Counted from the stretch's first letter, positions 1 to 8,645 are shown. The stretch: DNA of 64,000 nt from Bacteroidota bacterium (GCA_016191555.1 JACPVX010000068.1:27421-91420), one strand, 5' to 3'. Numbers and translations: made by a program. Notes: generated from the letters alone by a model not told the origin.

Positions 1-95
1 TCTCTGCCATCGATAAGAGGAATCGCTTTTTGTGCAATTAGCTCCGGGCTAATAATTAAGAAGATGAGAACAACCCAAAACCGGAATAAAATCAT
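1..95 (-). CDS. Secreted protein, N-terminal fragment (cut by window edge)
   Basis: Reading leftwards from an ATG at 95, the frame stays open for 31 codons to the window edge. It encodes a typical exported N-terminus: MILFRFWVVLIFLIIS, a short stretch, then a cleavage-like site after LIAQ. The QK after the AQ signal end is common in Bacteroidota secreted proteins. The mature part lies outside the window, so function cannot be assigned. It is divergent from the TetR gene at 235, and the 139 bases between them probably hold both promoters. Confidence 0.6.
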   Translation of the reverse strand, partial: MILFRFWVVLIFLIISPELIAQKAIPLIDGR

Positions 96-212
96 GTTTG
101 AAATCAAAGTCTAAATAACCTCTGCCGAGAACTCAAATCCAAATAGCATCCTTTAGTCACTTTCAACAAAAATTTTCAAAACCCAAACCTTTTGACTTAT
201 TTAGCGTTACAG

Positions 213-230
213 TTTAACAATTCAGTTAAA
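213..230. promoter_or_regulatory. Candidate TetR operator (inverted repeat)
   Basis: TTTAAC, six bases, GTTAAA forms a perfect 6-bp inverted repeat that ends four bases before the TTG start of the TetR gene. TetR regulators often bind such palindromes in their own promoter. The position fits autorepression of the exporter operon, but binding is inferred. Confidence 0.35.
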
Positions 231-234
231 TCAA

Positions 235-858
235 TTGGTTAATAAAAAAGACGATAATCAGACCGAAAAAGCCATTTTAGAGGCTGCCGACAAGGTCTTT
301 ACTCAAAAAGGCTTTGCCGCTGCCCGTATGGAAGACATCTCCAAAGAGGCCGGCATTAACCGCGCTTTGCTGCATTATTACTTCCGCAGCAAGGACAAAA
401 TGTTCGATCTCATTTTTCAACAACGCGTGACAATCTTCTTTTCTGGGTTGGGCCAGATTATGCATTCCGAAAAACCCTTGCTCGAAAAAATTCAAGCCAT
501 TGTTGAACATGAAATCACCGTGTTGCTGGCGCACCCCTACTTGCCCATTTTTGTTTTGCAGGAACTGAATCAAAATCCACAGCGCATGCTGGCCATTGCA
601 GAAAATGCCGGAGCGCATCCCAGCTTATTGTTAAAAAAGTTTTCGGTGGAGGTCAGGGCCGAAATAAAAGCAGGCACTATGCGCGAGACAGACCCGGCTC
701 AACTATTTATGAGCATCATGGGGATGGCCATTTATCCATTTGTGGCGCGCCCTGTAGTGAAAATTATTTTAGAAAAAGACGATGCGGGTTTTGAAAACGT
801 GATGCGCCAACGCAAGAAAGAAATAACCGACTTTATCATCCATGCCTTAAAGCCGTAA
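235..858 (+). CDS. TetR/AcrR family transcriptional regulator
   Basis: A 207-residue one-component repressor. The N-terminal helix-turn-helix covers about residues 10-57: AILEAADKVFTQKGF, then MEDISKEAGINRALLHYYF, the usual TetR recognition helix with YYF. The rest is a helical ligand-binding domain. The start is TTG at 235, because a TAG stop lies in frame at 202-204 and no ATG comes before the HTH. The tolC-like gene begins six bases after the stop, so it is probably the first gene of the exporter operon and its repressor. In E. coli the related arrangement is cecR with ybhGFSR. The ligand is unknown. Confidence 0.9.
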   Translation: MVNKKDDNQTEKAILEAADKVFTQKGFAAARMEDISKEAGINRALLHYYFRSKDKMFDLIFQQRVTIFFSGLGQIMHSEKPLLEKIQAIVEHEITVLLAHPYLPIFVLQELNQNPQRMLAIAENAGAHPSLLLKKFSVEVRAEIKAGTMRETDPAQLFMSIMGMAIYPFVARPVVKIILEKDDAGFENVMRQRKKEITDFIIHALKP

Positions 859-864
859 AGAAAT

Positions 865-2139
865 ATGTATCCAAAATTTATCTCCTTCCTTTTGCTTTTC
901 TCACTCACGGTAGTCACTCACTCCGGATTTGCACAAAGCAAATTGCGACTGGAAGATTGCTACGAAAAAGCAAAACAAAATTATCCGCTGATCAAGCAGA
1001 AAGAATTAATCAGCAAAAGCACGGAATACACCATTGCTAATGCACAGTCGGCACACCTGCCACAGTTTACACTAAGCGCGCAGGCTACGTACCAATCCGA
1101 TGTAACGCAAATACCTATTGCATTTCCGGGTGTAGAAATCAAACCGCTCTCGAAAGATCAATACAAAATTACAGCCGAAGCCAATCAAACCATCTACGAT
1201 GGAGGTGCCGTGAAATCGCAAATCAAAATTCAAGAAGCCAACGCACAAATTGAACAGCAAAAGCTGGAGATCGATTTATACAAAATCAAAGACCGCATCA
1301 ACCAACTCTTCTTTGGTGTTTTGCTGATGGATGCGCAGCTGAAACAAATCGAATTACTCAAAAAAGATTTGCAAACGTCCCTCATCAAAACAGAATCAGC
1401 TATTCGCAATGGCATAGCCTTCAAATCCAATGCCGATGTATTGCAGGCGGAGTTGTTGAAAGCCGACCAGCGAACCATTGAAATGAATGCGGCCCGCGCT
1501 GCTTACGTAGATATGCTCGGGTACTTTATTCGCGAACCGTTGAATGAAAATACACAACTCGAACGTCCGGCATCTATCACCGCACCTGCTGAAACAACTA
1601 TCAAGAGACCCGAACTTACACTCTATCAATTTCAAAATGATTTGTTGGGGGCACAATACCGCTCTACAACCACACGCAATACACCTAAGCTCGGTGCTTT
1701 TATACAAGGTGGCTATGGACGCCCTGCATTGAATGCATTAAAAAATGAATTCGACTTTTTCTACATCGGTGGCTTGCGCCTGAATTGGACGCTTTCCGGA
1801 TTCTATAATTCAAAGCGCGACAAACAACTACTAGAACTCAACACACAATCCGTTAACGCACAGAAGGAAACATTTCTCTTCAACACCGAACTTTCGGTTC
1901 GCCAACAAAGCAAAGAAGTTCAGAAGCTGCAAGCGCTCATGCTGGTAGATGACCAAATCATAGCGTTGCGCTCAAAGATTAAAACCACCGCACAATCACA
2001 ACACGAGAATGGTGTTATCTCTACCAACGATCTGCTCCGCGAAATCAACGCAGAAGATACCGCCAAGCAAAATCTGTTGCTGCACGAAATTCAATTGCTC
2101 TTAGCACAATACAACTACCAAACTACCATTGGAAATTAA
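865..2139 (+). CDS. TolC-family outer membrane efflux protein
   Basis: A 424-residue outer membrane factor with a signal peptide (residues 1-24, ending GFAQ). The mature protein opens with RLEDCYEKAKQNYPLI, typical of TolC-like proteins, and has long helical stretches in two halves. It would form the trimeric channel through which the ABC exporter encoded downstream releases its substrate. It sits six bases after the TetR gene, and the adaptor gene starts four bases after its stop. The family is clear; the substrate is not. Confidence 0.9.
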   Translation: MYPKFISFLLLFSLTVVTHSGFAQSKLRLEDCYEKAKQNYPLIKQKELISKSTEYTIANAQSAHLPQFTLSAQATYQSDVTQIPIAFPGVEIKPLSKDQYKITAEANQTIYDGGAVKSQIKIQEANAQIEQQKLEIDLYKIKDRINQLFFGVLLMDAQLKQIELLKKDLQTSLIKTESAIRNGIAFKSNADVLQAELLKADQRTIEMNAARAAYVDMLGYFIREPLNENTQLERPASITAPAETTIKRPELTLYQFQNDLLGAQYRSTTTRNTPKLGAFIQGGYGRPALNALKNEFDFFYIGGLRLNWTLSGFYNSKRDKQLLELNTQSVNAQKETFLFNTELSVRQQSKEVQKLQALMLVDDQIIALRSKIKTTAQSQHENGVISTNDLLREINAEDTAKQNLLLHEIQLLLAQYNYQTTIGN

Positions 2140-2143
2140 TACT

Positions 2144-3031
2144 ATGAACCACAAACTAATCTTCGTTTTATTTTTGGCGCTCGCAGCCTGTGGAAAAGGA
2201 AAAAATGCCTACGATGCTTCCGGCAACTTTGAAGCGGATGAAGTAATTGTATCGGCAGAGGCCAGCGGAAAAATTTTACAACTCAATTTGCAAGAAGGTC
2301 AATCGCTCAAGGCGGGTGATGTGATCGGCTACATAGACAGCACGCAATTGAGTTTGCGCAAAAAACAATTGGAGTATTCCATTCGTGCACTCATGGCCAA
2401 GCAACCGGATGCAGCCAGTCAGTTGGCAACTATTCAAAAACAAATTGAGACGGCCGAGTTTGAAAAGAAGCGCATTGAAAATTTATTGAAAGACGATGCG
2501 GCCACCAAAAAACAACTGGACGATTTGAACGCACAAGTTGATTTACTGAAGAAGCAATACAAATCACTGCAATCTTCATTGGCGATAACGGATCGCTCGC
2601 TGAAAACAGAAACACTTCCGCTCAAAGCACAAATCGAACAACTTGATGACCAGATAAAAAAATCAGTGATCATCAATCCATTGGATGGCACCGTGCTCAC
2701 CAAGTATGCGCAGCAAGATGAAATCATTGGCAGTGGCAAAGCGATTTATAAGATTGCCAACCTCTCTACCATTTTATTCCGCGCCTACATTACAGGCGAT
2801 CAGTTAGCCGCTGTAAAACTCGGACAAAAAGTGAAGGTATTGGTAGATGATGTGAACGGAGGAACCAAAACGTACGAAGGCACACTCGAGTGGGTATCGG
2901 ATCGGGCAGAGTTTACACCGAAGACGATTCAAACCAAAGATGAACGCGCCAACCTGGTATACGCCATCAAGCTAAAAGTGAAAAATGATGGCTTCTTAAA
3001 AATTGGCATGTTTGGCGAAGTAGCTTTTTAA
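2144..3031 (+). CDS. HlyD/YbhG-like periplasmic adaptor lipoprotein
   Basis: A 295-residue membrane fusion protein. The start is ATG 2144 rather than an upstream TTG, because it gives a lipoprotein signal peptide with lipobox ALAAC (Cys16). A split biotinyl-lipoyl-like domain (SGKILQLNLQEGQSLKAGDV and later INPLDGTVLTKYAQQDEIIG) flanks a coiled-coil hairpin at about residues 80-165. It should bridge the inner-membrane ABC-2 permeases and the TolC channel. It resembles E. coli YbhG in context and in the coiled-coil hairpin. Confidence 0.88.
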   Translation: MNHKLIFVLFLALAACGKGKNAYDASGNFEADEVIVSAEASGKILQLNLQEGQSLKAGDVIGYIDSTQLSLRKKQLEYSIRALMAKQPDAASQLATIQKQIETAEFEKKRIENLLKDDAATKKQLDDLNAQVDLLKKQYKSLQSSLAITDRSLKTETLPLKAQIEQLDDQIKKSVIINPLDGTVLTKYAQQDEIIGSGKAIYKIANLSTILFRAYITGDQLAAVKLGQKVKVLVDDVNGGTKTYEGTLEWVSDRAEFTPKTIQTKDERANLVYAIKLKVKNDGFLKIGMFGEVAF

Positions 3032-3056
3032 TGTTAGCACAATCCGTAAACATTGC

Positions 3057-3971
3057 ATGATTGCCGTTAAAGTCAATAGCGTAAAAAAAACCTTTAAAGC
3101 CGAGAAGTCGGTGGTGACGGCATTGCAGCAAATCAATTTTGAAGTAAGCAAGGGTGAGTTGTTTGGTTTGATCGGCCCCGATGGTGCCGGCAAGACCACG
3201 CTGTTTCGAATTTTAACTACGCTCATGTTGGCCGATGAGGGCGCTGCCAGCGTGGATGGGTTTGATGTCGTTCGCGATTACAAAGAAATCCGCAAGCGGG
3301 TAGGCTACATGCCAGGTCGCTTTTCTCTGTATCAGGATTTAACCGTGGAGGAAAACCTTTCTTTCTTCGCCACACTTTTTAATACATCGCTGGAAGAAAA
3401 CTACGATTTGGTAAAAGCCATCTATCAGCAAATCGAACCCTTCAAAAAGCGGAGAGCGGGTGCACTCTCCGGAGGCATGAAACAAAAGCTCGCACTGAGT
3501 TGCGCGCTCATCCACCGACCCAGTGTTTTGTTTTTGGATGAACCTACCACAGGTGTAGATGCGGTTTCCCGCAAAGAGTTTTGGGAACTGCTCCGCGATT
3601 TGCAGAAGCATCAAATCACCATCATCGTGTCAACACCCTACATGGACGAAGCCAGTTTGTGCGATCGCGTGGCGCTGATGCAAAACGGAAAAATCATGGA
3701 GATCAATTCCCCGAAAGGGATTACCGAAAATTTTAAAAAACCATTGTGGGCTGTACGTGGAGAAAACATGTATCAATTGATGCAGACATTGCAAGCCAGT
3801 GAGGCCATCGATAGTTGTTATCCGTTCGGTCAATATCATCACGTCACCTTTACTCATGCGATTCCCGACTCGCAAGTAGCCAGCGAGTTGGCAAAAATTG
3901 CCTCCGTAGTTGAAGTGAAAAGAATTCCGGCCACGATTGAAGATTGTTTTATGGAACTGATGCGCCAATGA
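3057..3971 (+). CDS. ABC exporter ATPase (first half of a YbhF-like pair)
   Basis: A 304-residue ABC ATPase. Walker A is GPDGAGKTT (about residues 40-48), the signature LSGGMKQ starts at about 137, and Walker B VLFLDEPTTG has Asp161/Glu162. About 90 residues follow the ABC fold. The Asp in the Walker A loop (GPDG instead of GPNG) is, as I recall, also found in the first half of YbhF. Its stop overlaps the start of the next ATPase by four bases (ATGA), so the two are likely translationally coupled and form the heterodimeric motor of the exporter. Confidence 0.9.
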   Translation: MIAVKVNSVKKTFKAEKSVVTALQQINFEVSKGELFGLIGPDGAGKTTLFRILTTLMLADEGAASVDGFDVVRDYKEIRKRVGYMPGRFSLYQDLTVEENLSFFATLFNTSLEENYDLVKAIYQQIEPFKKRRAGALSGGMKQKLALSCALIHRPSVLFLDEPTTGVDAVSRKEFWELLRDLQKHQITIIVSTPYMDEASLCDRVALMQNGKIMEINSPKGITENFKKPLWAVRGENMYQLMQTLQASEAIDSCYPFGQYHHVTFTHAIPDSQVASELAKIASVVEVKRIPATIEDCFMELMRQ

Positions 3972-4711
3972 AAGAGAACTTTGCCATATCGGTACGCGAG
4001 CTCACCAAACGTTTCAACGACTTCACAGCAGTAAATGCGATTACGTTTGATGTGAAGCAAGGCGAGATCTTTGGATTTTTAGGTGCGAATGGTGCCGGTA
4101 AAACTACCGCCATGCGTATGCTCTGCGGACTTTCTTTTCCTACTAGCGGACAGGCCATGGTAGCTGGCTATGATTTGTATCAAGATGCCGAGAAAATAAA
4201 AAAGAGCATCGGCTACATGAGTCAGAAGTTTTCATTGTACGAAGACTTAACCATTCGTGAAAACATTCGGTTCTATGGTGGCATTTATGGATTGAGTGAT
4301 CACGAAATCAAAACAAAAACCGAAACATTGGTTCATCAACTGCATTTGGAAGAACAATTGAATAAGCTGGTAAAGTCATTGCCACTGGGTTGGAAACAAA
4401 AGCTTTCGTTTTCGGTAGCCATGATTCATCAGCCCAAAATTGTTTTTCTCGATGAGCCCACCGGAGGTGTTGACCCTGTGACGAGGCGTGAGTTCTGGAC
4501 GTTGATTTACGAGGCAGCCAGCAAAGGCACAACCGTGTTTGTTACCACCCACTACATGGACGAAGCCGAGTATTGCGATCGCGTTTCCATCATGGTCGAT
4601 GGTCGCATCGATGCGCTCGACACACCGCTGGAGTTGAAGCGAAAATTCAATGCGCCCAGCATGGAAGAAGTATTTGTGCAACTGGCCCGAAAAGCAAAGC
4701 GAGCAGAATGA
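3968..4711 (+). CDS. ABC exporter ATPase (second half of a YbhF-like pair)
   Basis: A 247-residue ABC ATPase starting at ATG 3968, which overlaps the upstream stop. Walker A GANGAGKTT begins at about residue 39, and Walker B VFLDEPTGGVDP is intact. The signature is LPLGWKQK instead of LSGGxxQ (about residues 138-145). This looks like the natural signature of the C-terminal half of YbhF-type ATPases, not a recent mutation, since the rest is well conserved. One of the two composite ATP sites would therefore be atypical. The following permease start also overlaps (ATGA at 4708). Confidence 0.9.
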   Translation: MKENFAISVRELTKRFNDFTAVNAITFDVKQGEIFGFLGANGAGKTTAMRMLCGLSFPTSGQAMVAGYDLYQDAEKIKKSIGYMSQKFSLYEDLTIRENIRFYGGIYGLSDHEIKTKTETLVHQLHLEEQLNKLVKSLPLGWKQKLSFSVAMIHQPKIVFLDEPTGGVDPVTRREFWTLIYEAASKGTTVFVTTHYMDEAEYCDRVSIMVDGRIDALDTPLELKRKFNAPSMEEVFVQLARKAKRAE

Positions 4712-5814
4712 AGCAATTTTTATTTTTCATCCAAAAAGAATTTTATCATTTGCTCCGCGACAAGCGCACGCTGTTCATTTTGTTTGGCATGCCCGTGGTG
4801 CAAATCGTCATTTTCGGCTTTGCGCTAACCAACGAAGTAAAAAATTCTCGCATCGCCATTCTCGATCAATCGAAAGATGAAGCGACCGCATCCATTATCC
4901 AACAACTGGAAGCCAGCCAGTACTTCGACATTGAAAAAAATCTGCAAAGCGAAGCCGACATCGAACCGGCATTCCGTGAAGGGAAAATCAAACTCGTAGT
5001 TGTCTTCCCTTCGCAATTTCAAAGCACACTTTTGCATACCAATACCGCACCGATTCAACTCATTGCTGATGCAACAGATCCAAACGTAGCCAACACGCTT
5101 ACTAACTATGCATCGGCTATCATTCTGGATTATCAAAACAACATTCGAGGCAATCAGGATTTTCCTTACACCATTGAAACAGAAATGCGGATGCTCTACA
5201 ATCCGCAAATGAAAGGCTCCTACAACTTTGTGCCCGGTGTAATGGCGATGGTGCTCATGCTCGTTTGCGCCATGATGACGTCCATTTCCATTGTGCGCGA
5301 AAAAGAAATCGGAACCATGGAAGTGATTCTCGTTTCTCCTATGGTGCCACTGCGCGTAGTCATTGCCAAAATGGTTCCGTATCTGTTACTTTCCATGATT
5401 AACATCGGAAGCATTTTAGTGCTCAGCGTCTTTGCACTCGATGTGCCCATTCAAGGCAGCTTGCTCTTGTTGGTGTTTGAATGTTTTCTATTTACGATTA
5501 CTTCATTGGCACTCGGGCTTTTCATTTCGTCCGTCACCAACTCGCAGCAAACCGCCATGCTCATCTCACTCATGGGCATGTTTTTGCCCACCATCATGTT
5601 CAGCGGATTCATGTTTCCGGTGGAAAATATGCCGCTTCCGTTGCAAGTCATCTCGAATGTCGTTCCGGCCAAGTGGTTTTACTACATCGTCAAAGCCGTT
5701 ATGATCAAAGGCCTTGGCTTCTTCAGCATTTGGAAAGAGACACTCATTTTAGCGGGCATGACTACGGTGCTCATGTTGATCAGCATTAAAAAATTTAAAA
5801 CACGGCTCGAATGA
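4708..5814 (+). CDS. ABC-2 type permease (YbhS/YbhR-like)
   Basis: A 368-residue ABC-2 membrane subunit starting at ATG 4708, overlapping the ATPase stop. The N-terminal elbow (FIQKEFYHLLRDKRTLFIL) leads into one membrane helix, then about 140 periplasmic residues, then five membrane helices. The cytosolic loop IVREKEIGTMEVILVSP is the family hallmark that contacts the ATPase. It works with the second permease at 5936 as a heterodimer. The long hydrophilic loop fits a YbhS/R-type drug or ion exporter. Confidence 0.9.
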   Translation: MKQFLFFIQKEFYHLLRDKRTLFILFGMPVVQIVIFGFALTNEVKNSRIAILDQSKDEATASIIQQLEASQYFDIEKNLQSEADIEPAFREGKIKLVVVFPSQFQSTLLHTNTAPIQLIADATDPNVANTLTNYASAIILDYQNNIRGNQDFPYTIETEMRMLYNPQMKGSYNFVPGVMAMVLMLVCAMMTSISIVREKEIGTMEVILVSPMVPLRVVIAKMVPYLLLSMINIGSILVLSVFALDVPIQGSLLLLVFECFLFTITSLALGLFISSVTNSQQTAMLISLMGMFLPTIMFSGFMFPVENMPLPLQVISNVVPAKWFYYIVKAVMIKGLGFFSIWKETLILAGMTTVLMLISIKKFKTRLE

Positions 5815-5831
5815 TACACGATGAAAAATTC

Positions 5832-5915
5832 CTTGGCGGCACCCTGCGGGCCGGGCTATTCGCTGCAATCCCGCGAAGCGCGGGATTTCCGCTGCTATCC
5901 CTTGCCGTAGCGGTT
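5832..5915. repeat. REP-like palindromic element inside the exporter operon
   Basis: The intergenic stretch between the two permease genes contains a perfect 9-bp stem, AATCCCGCG (5867-5875) and CGCGGGATT (5879-5887), around an AAG loop. Imperfect direct copies flank it: TTCGCTGCAATCCC (5859-5872) and TTCCGCTGCTATCCC (5886-5900). The segment is GC-rich compared with the surrounding genes. From memory, similar 'gctgcaatcc ... ggatttccgctgctatccc' elements are dispersed in many Bacteroidota genomes. No coding frame or promoter is apparent. Confidence 0.6.
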
Positions 5916-5935
5916 TCATTAAACGATTGGTGTGT

Positions 5936-7054
5936 ATGAGAATACTGCGGATTTTACTCGAGAAAGAATTTCGGCAAATATTCCGAGACCCTGCCATCCT
6001 GCGGATCATCTTCATGATGCCCATGATTCAATTGCTCGTGTTGCCTATGGCTGCCGACTATGAAATTAAAAATGTGAATGTGGCGGTCGTAGATTTAGAT
6101 CACTCCAGCTACTCCATCCAACTCGTCAACAAAATAAAAGCTTCCGGCTATTTCAATCTGGTCGATTACAACGAGTCGTTTGAGAAATCTTTGGAATACG
6201 TAGAACACGATCAGGCAGATATCGTCTTGCAAATTCCGGCCTCCTTCGAAAAAGATTTGGTGCGCGAAGACAAAGCCACCTTGTTCATGGCACTCAATGC
6301 GATTAATGGAGTGAAAGCCAATTTAGGTGGCGCTTACTTGCGCAGCATCATCAACGATTTTAATCGCGAGGTGCGCCTCGATTGGGTGCAACTTCCGCGT
6401 GTCAATCCACAGCCTACGTTTCAGATTTCATCCATCAATTGGTTTAATCCGCTGATGAATTACAAAATATTTATGGTGCCGGGTATTTTGGTGGTGCTTG
6501 TAACGATGGTAGGCTCGTTTCTCACCGCGCTAAACATCGTCAAAGAAAAAGAAGTGGGTACCATCGAGCAAATCAACGTTACCCCTATTCACAAGTATCA
6601 ATTTATTCTTGGCAAACTCATTCCGTTTTGGGTGTTGGGTTTAACCACTCTTAGCATCGGTTTAACTTTAGAGTGGATTTTTTACGGCATTGTTCCGGTA
6701 GGCAACCTTTCTACCATTTATATTTTCGCTGCCGTTTATTTGCTGGGTGTGTTGGGTCTGGGATTATTGATTTCCACGTATGCGCAAACACAACAGCAAG
6801 CCATGCTCATCTCGTTTTTCCTCATTATGATTTTTATTTTGCTGGGCGGGTTGTATACCTCCATTGAGAGTATGCCTACTTGGGCGCAAGTGTTCACCAA
6901 GTTCAATCCGGTATCGTATTTTATTGAAGTCATCCGGATGGTGGTGTTGAAAGGAAGCACCCTTTTCGACATCCGCTATCACCTGATGGCAGCTGCAATT
7001 TTTGCAGTGGTATTGAATTCATGGGCAATTGTGAATTATAAAAAAAGGAGCTGA
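5936..7054 (+). CDS. ABC-2 type permease (YbhR-like)
   Basis: A 372-residue ABC-2 permease, paralogous to the one at 4708. The start is ATG 5936, although TTG 5927 is possible. An N-terminal elbow (LLEKEFRQIFRDPAILRII) and one membrane helix are followed by a periplasmic domain, the loop IVKEKEVGTIEQINVTP and five more helices. It is the last gene of the exporter operon. Unlike its neighbours it does not overlap the preceding gene: 121 bases with the REP-like element separate them. Confidence 0.9.
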   Translation: MRILRILLEKEFRQIFRDPAILRIIFMMPMIQLLVLPMAADYEIKNVNVAVVDLDHSSYSIQLVNKIKASGYFNLVDYNESFEKSLEYVEHDQADIVLQIPASFEKDLVREDKATLFMALNAINGVKANLGGAYLRSIINDFNREVRLDWVQLPRVNPQPTFQISSINWFNPLMNYKIFMVPGILVVLVTMVGSFLTALNIVKEKEVGTIEQINVTPIHKYQFILGKLIPFWVLGLTTLSIGLTLEWIFYGIVPVGNLSTIYIFAAVYLLGVLGLGLLISTYAQTQQQAMLISFFLIMIFILLGGLYTSIESMPTWAQVFTKFNPVSYFIEVIRMVVLKGSTLFDIRYHLMAAAIFAVVLNSWAIVNYKKRS

Positions 7055-7114
7055 TGTTCACTTTCGTCCAGTAAATCTGTTCATTATTATACAATTGGTT
7101 ATCGCCCGAACGCC

Positions 7115-7135
7115 AAATCAAAGCGATTTGAGGCT
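7115..7135 (+). terminator. Possible weak terminator after exporter operon
   Basis: CAAATC (7115-7120), a five-base loop and GATTTG (7126-7131) form a short hairpin followed by AGGCTTTTC. The stem is AT-rich and the T-run short, so this is a weak candidate for the end of the exporter transcript. Confidence 0.25.
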
Positions 7136-7183
7136 TTTCTAATTGAGAATGATTTTTGATGGATGTGGCCTAAAGAGTCAACT

Positions 7184-7513
7184 ATGAGCCGCTCCACATC
7201 CACTTCTACCTCATTAGCCACCATCATTTTGTTAATCATCACTTTTCCCATTTGGTTCTCGGTCGGTGCCGGACTTTTTGGAGCTGCCGTGGGCATTATT
7301 GGTGCGTTGTTTGGTGTGCTGGTCGCCATCATTGGAATTTGCTTTGCGGTGATAGCGGTACCTTTCAAACTTATTTTTGGCTGGGGCGATGATTGGGGTT
7401 GGCACTCCGATGTTGACTTACCATTTTTCCATACCAACAATGGCTTTCTTGTTTTAATTCTGGTGGCTGTTGTAATCGTGTTAATACAAAAGAGAAAATC
7501 TCCTGCGAGATGA
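7184..7513 (+). CDS. Small glycine-rich multi-span membrane protein
   Basis: A 109-residue protein (116 if read from ATG 7163). After a Ser/Thr-rich N-terminus come two or three hydrophobic helices rich in Gly, Ile and Val (FSVGAGLFGAAVGIIGALFG), then a Trp/Asp/Gly segment (WGDDWGWHSD) and one more C-terminal helix ending in basic residues. Similar small proteins occur in Bacteroidota but I know no function. ATG 7184 is preferred because AAAGAG lies just upstream of it. It lies alone after the exporter operon. Confidence 0.6.
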   Translation: MSRSTSTSTSLATIILLIITFPIWFSVGAGLFGAAVGIIGALFGVLVAIIGICFAVIAVPFKLIFGWGDDWGWHSDVDLPFFHTNNGFLVLILVAVVIVLIQKRKSPAR

Positions 7514-7540
7514 GTTCTAACAGATAAAAGATTTAACTGA

Positions 7541-7580
7541 AATGCCTCTAAGTGCCTTCAGTGCCTACGTGGTGAAAAAA
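7541..7580. repeat. Short 10-bp periodic intergenic repeat
   Basis: Between convergent genes, TGCCT recurs at 7543, 7553 and 7562, giving near-decamer units aATGCCTCTA, aGTGCCTTCA, GTGCCTACGT, then GGTGAAAAAA. It resembles the 'gtgcctccgtggtgaaa' type of dispersed intergenic sequence that I recall from many bacterial genomes. No coding or terminator role is visible. Confidence 0.5.
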
Positions 7581-7581
7581 C

Positions 7582-8571
7582 TCAATTAATCTTCTGATTG
7601 ATTTTATACGCCTGAATATGGTTGCGCAGCGCATCTTGCCAAGTAAGATCAGCATCCCATTTGTTGCCCAGGAACACATTACCGTATTCGATGTTTTTGA
7701 AATAGAATTTGTAAATCACCTCTGAGGAAGGGATCGTTTTAATCTGAATCTCATTGTTAATAAACACAGCCGAAGGCAATGAACGCGCTACTTGTGTGAC
7801 ATCGTATCCTAATATTTCTTTCGCCACAATTCCGCGGGCGTGTACAAAACGTAAAATCGTGCGAAAACCTTTTGCGTAAAGAGATTCTTCCGAAGCATCG
7901 GAATCTACCAATTCATACTTCAGCGGAAAATTCGCTTTCAAGTAAGCTTCCAACTCAGCATCATCAGCGGCATTGCCAAATTTTGGAATGGCTGTTTTGA
8001 ACGATTTAACTTCCACCGAAAAACTTTCATTGATGCGGCCGGTGAAAGGATTAATGGTAATGTCCATCTCCGGCAAATCATTGATAAGGAAATTTTGCTT
8101 TTTGAGATTACTCACGGCAAAACGGTAGACCGTTCGAAGTAATTCATTCAACGAAACATTCTCTTGTTTCCAGGCGACACTGTTAACATCTACCAAGTCT
8201 TTCTTCCCATTAAAAGAACAGAATATTAATCGATAACCTTTTTCGTCTTTTTGAAACAGAATTAAAAACTTGATACCACGGTTAGCCAGATACGATGCAT
8301 AGGCCTTACGAATATCGTTTCCGGCCAACATTCGATGAATATCAAAATATGCTACCGCATCAATTCCGGTCTGTTGAAAAAAACTTTGGCACTCATCTAA
8401 ATCTTTTTGTGGGATGGAGCTTTGAAATAAAACAACCGACCGAGTGGCGAGCAGTTCAGTCGGAATGGTGGAGGAAAAATTAAGCCGTGCAATCAATTCA
8501 GATTCTTCCACAGACTGAGCTATGGCAGAACATTCACAAAGCAAAAAAAATAGGAAAGAGAGATGTCGCAC
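7582..8571 (-). CDS. Uncharacterised secreted protein (329 aa)
   Basis: A 329-residue protein with a signal peptide ending SAIAQS. The start is GTG at 8571; a TAA four codons upstream rules out a longer form. The mature part is mixed alpha/beta with no motif I recognise. It has a segment DAVAYFDIHRMLAGNDIRKAY and a later hydrophobic strand IKFLILFQKD, and no lipobox or membrane anchor. It is divergent from the gene at 8681, across a 109-base gap, and convergent with the small membrane protein. Function unknown; likely periplasmic. Confidence 0.7.
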   Translation of the reverse strand: MRHLSFLFFLLCECSAIAQSVEESELIARLNFSSTIPTELLATRSVVLFQSSIPQKDLDECQSFFQQTGIDAVAYFDIHRMLAGNDIRKAYASYLANRGIKFLILFQKDEKGYRLIFCSFNGKKDLVDVNSVAWKQENVSLNELLRTVYRFAVSNLKKQNFLINDLPEMDITINPFTGRINESFSVEVKSFKTAIPKFGNAADDAELEAYLKANFPLKYELVDSDASEESLYAKGFRTILRFVHARGIVAKEILGYDVTQVARSLPSAVFINNEIQIKTIPSSEVIYKFYFKNIEYGNVFLGNKWDADLTWQDALRNHIQAYKINQKIN

Positions 8572-8645
8572 GAAACTTTGTTATCAACGTATTTGAACGC
8601 AATATAACAAGGACTATTGTTCTATTCCCAATTCGATTTTGGCAG

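Noticed and set aside
3057..4711. Frameshift in a single fused YbhF gene
   Set aside because: Each half is a full ABC domain with its own start and stop and an ATGA overlap, so two genes are more likely than a frameshift.
4825..5208. 127-codon minus-strand frame inside the first ABC-2 permease
   Set aside because: The plus-strand gene has conserved permease motifs throughout; the minus frame has no recognisable domain.
5832..5915. Small gene or terminator between the permease genes
   Set aside because: No good start and codon pattern, and the stem has no T-run; a repeat element fits better.
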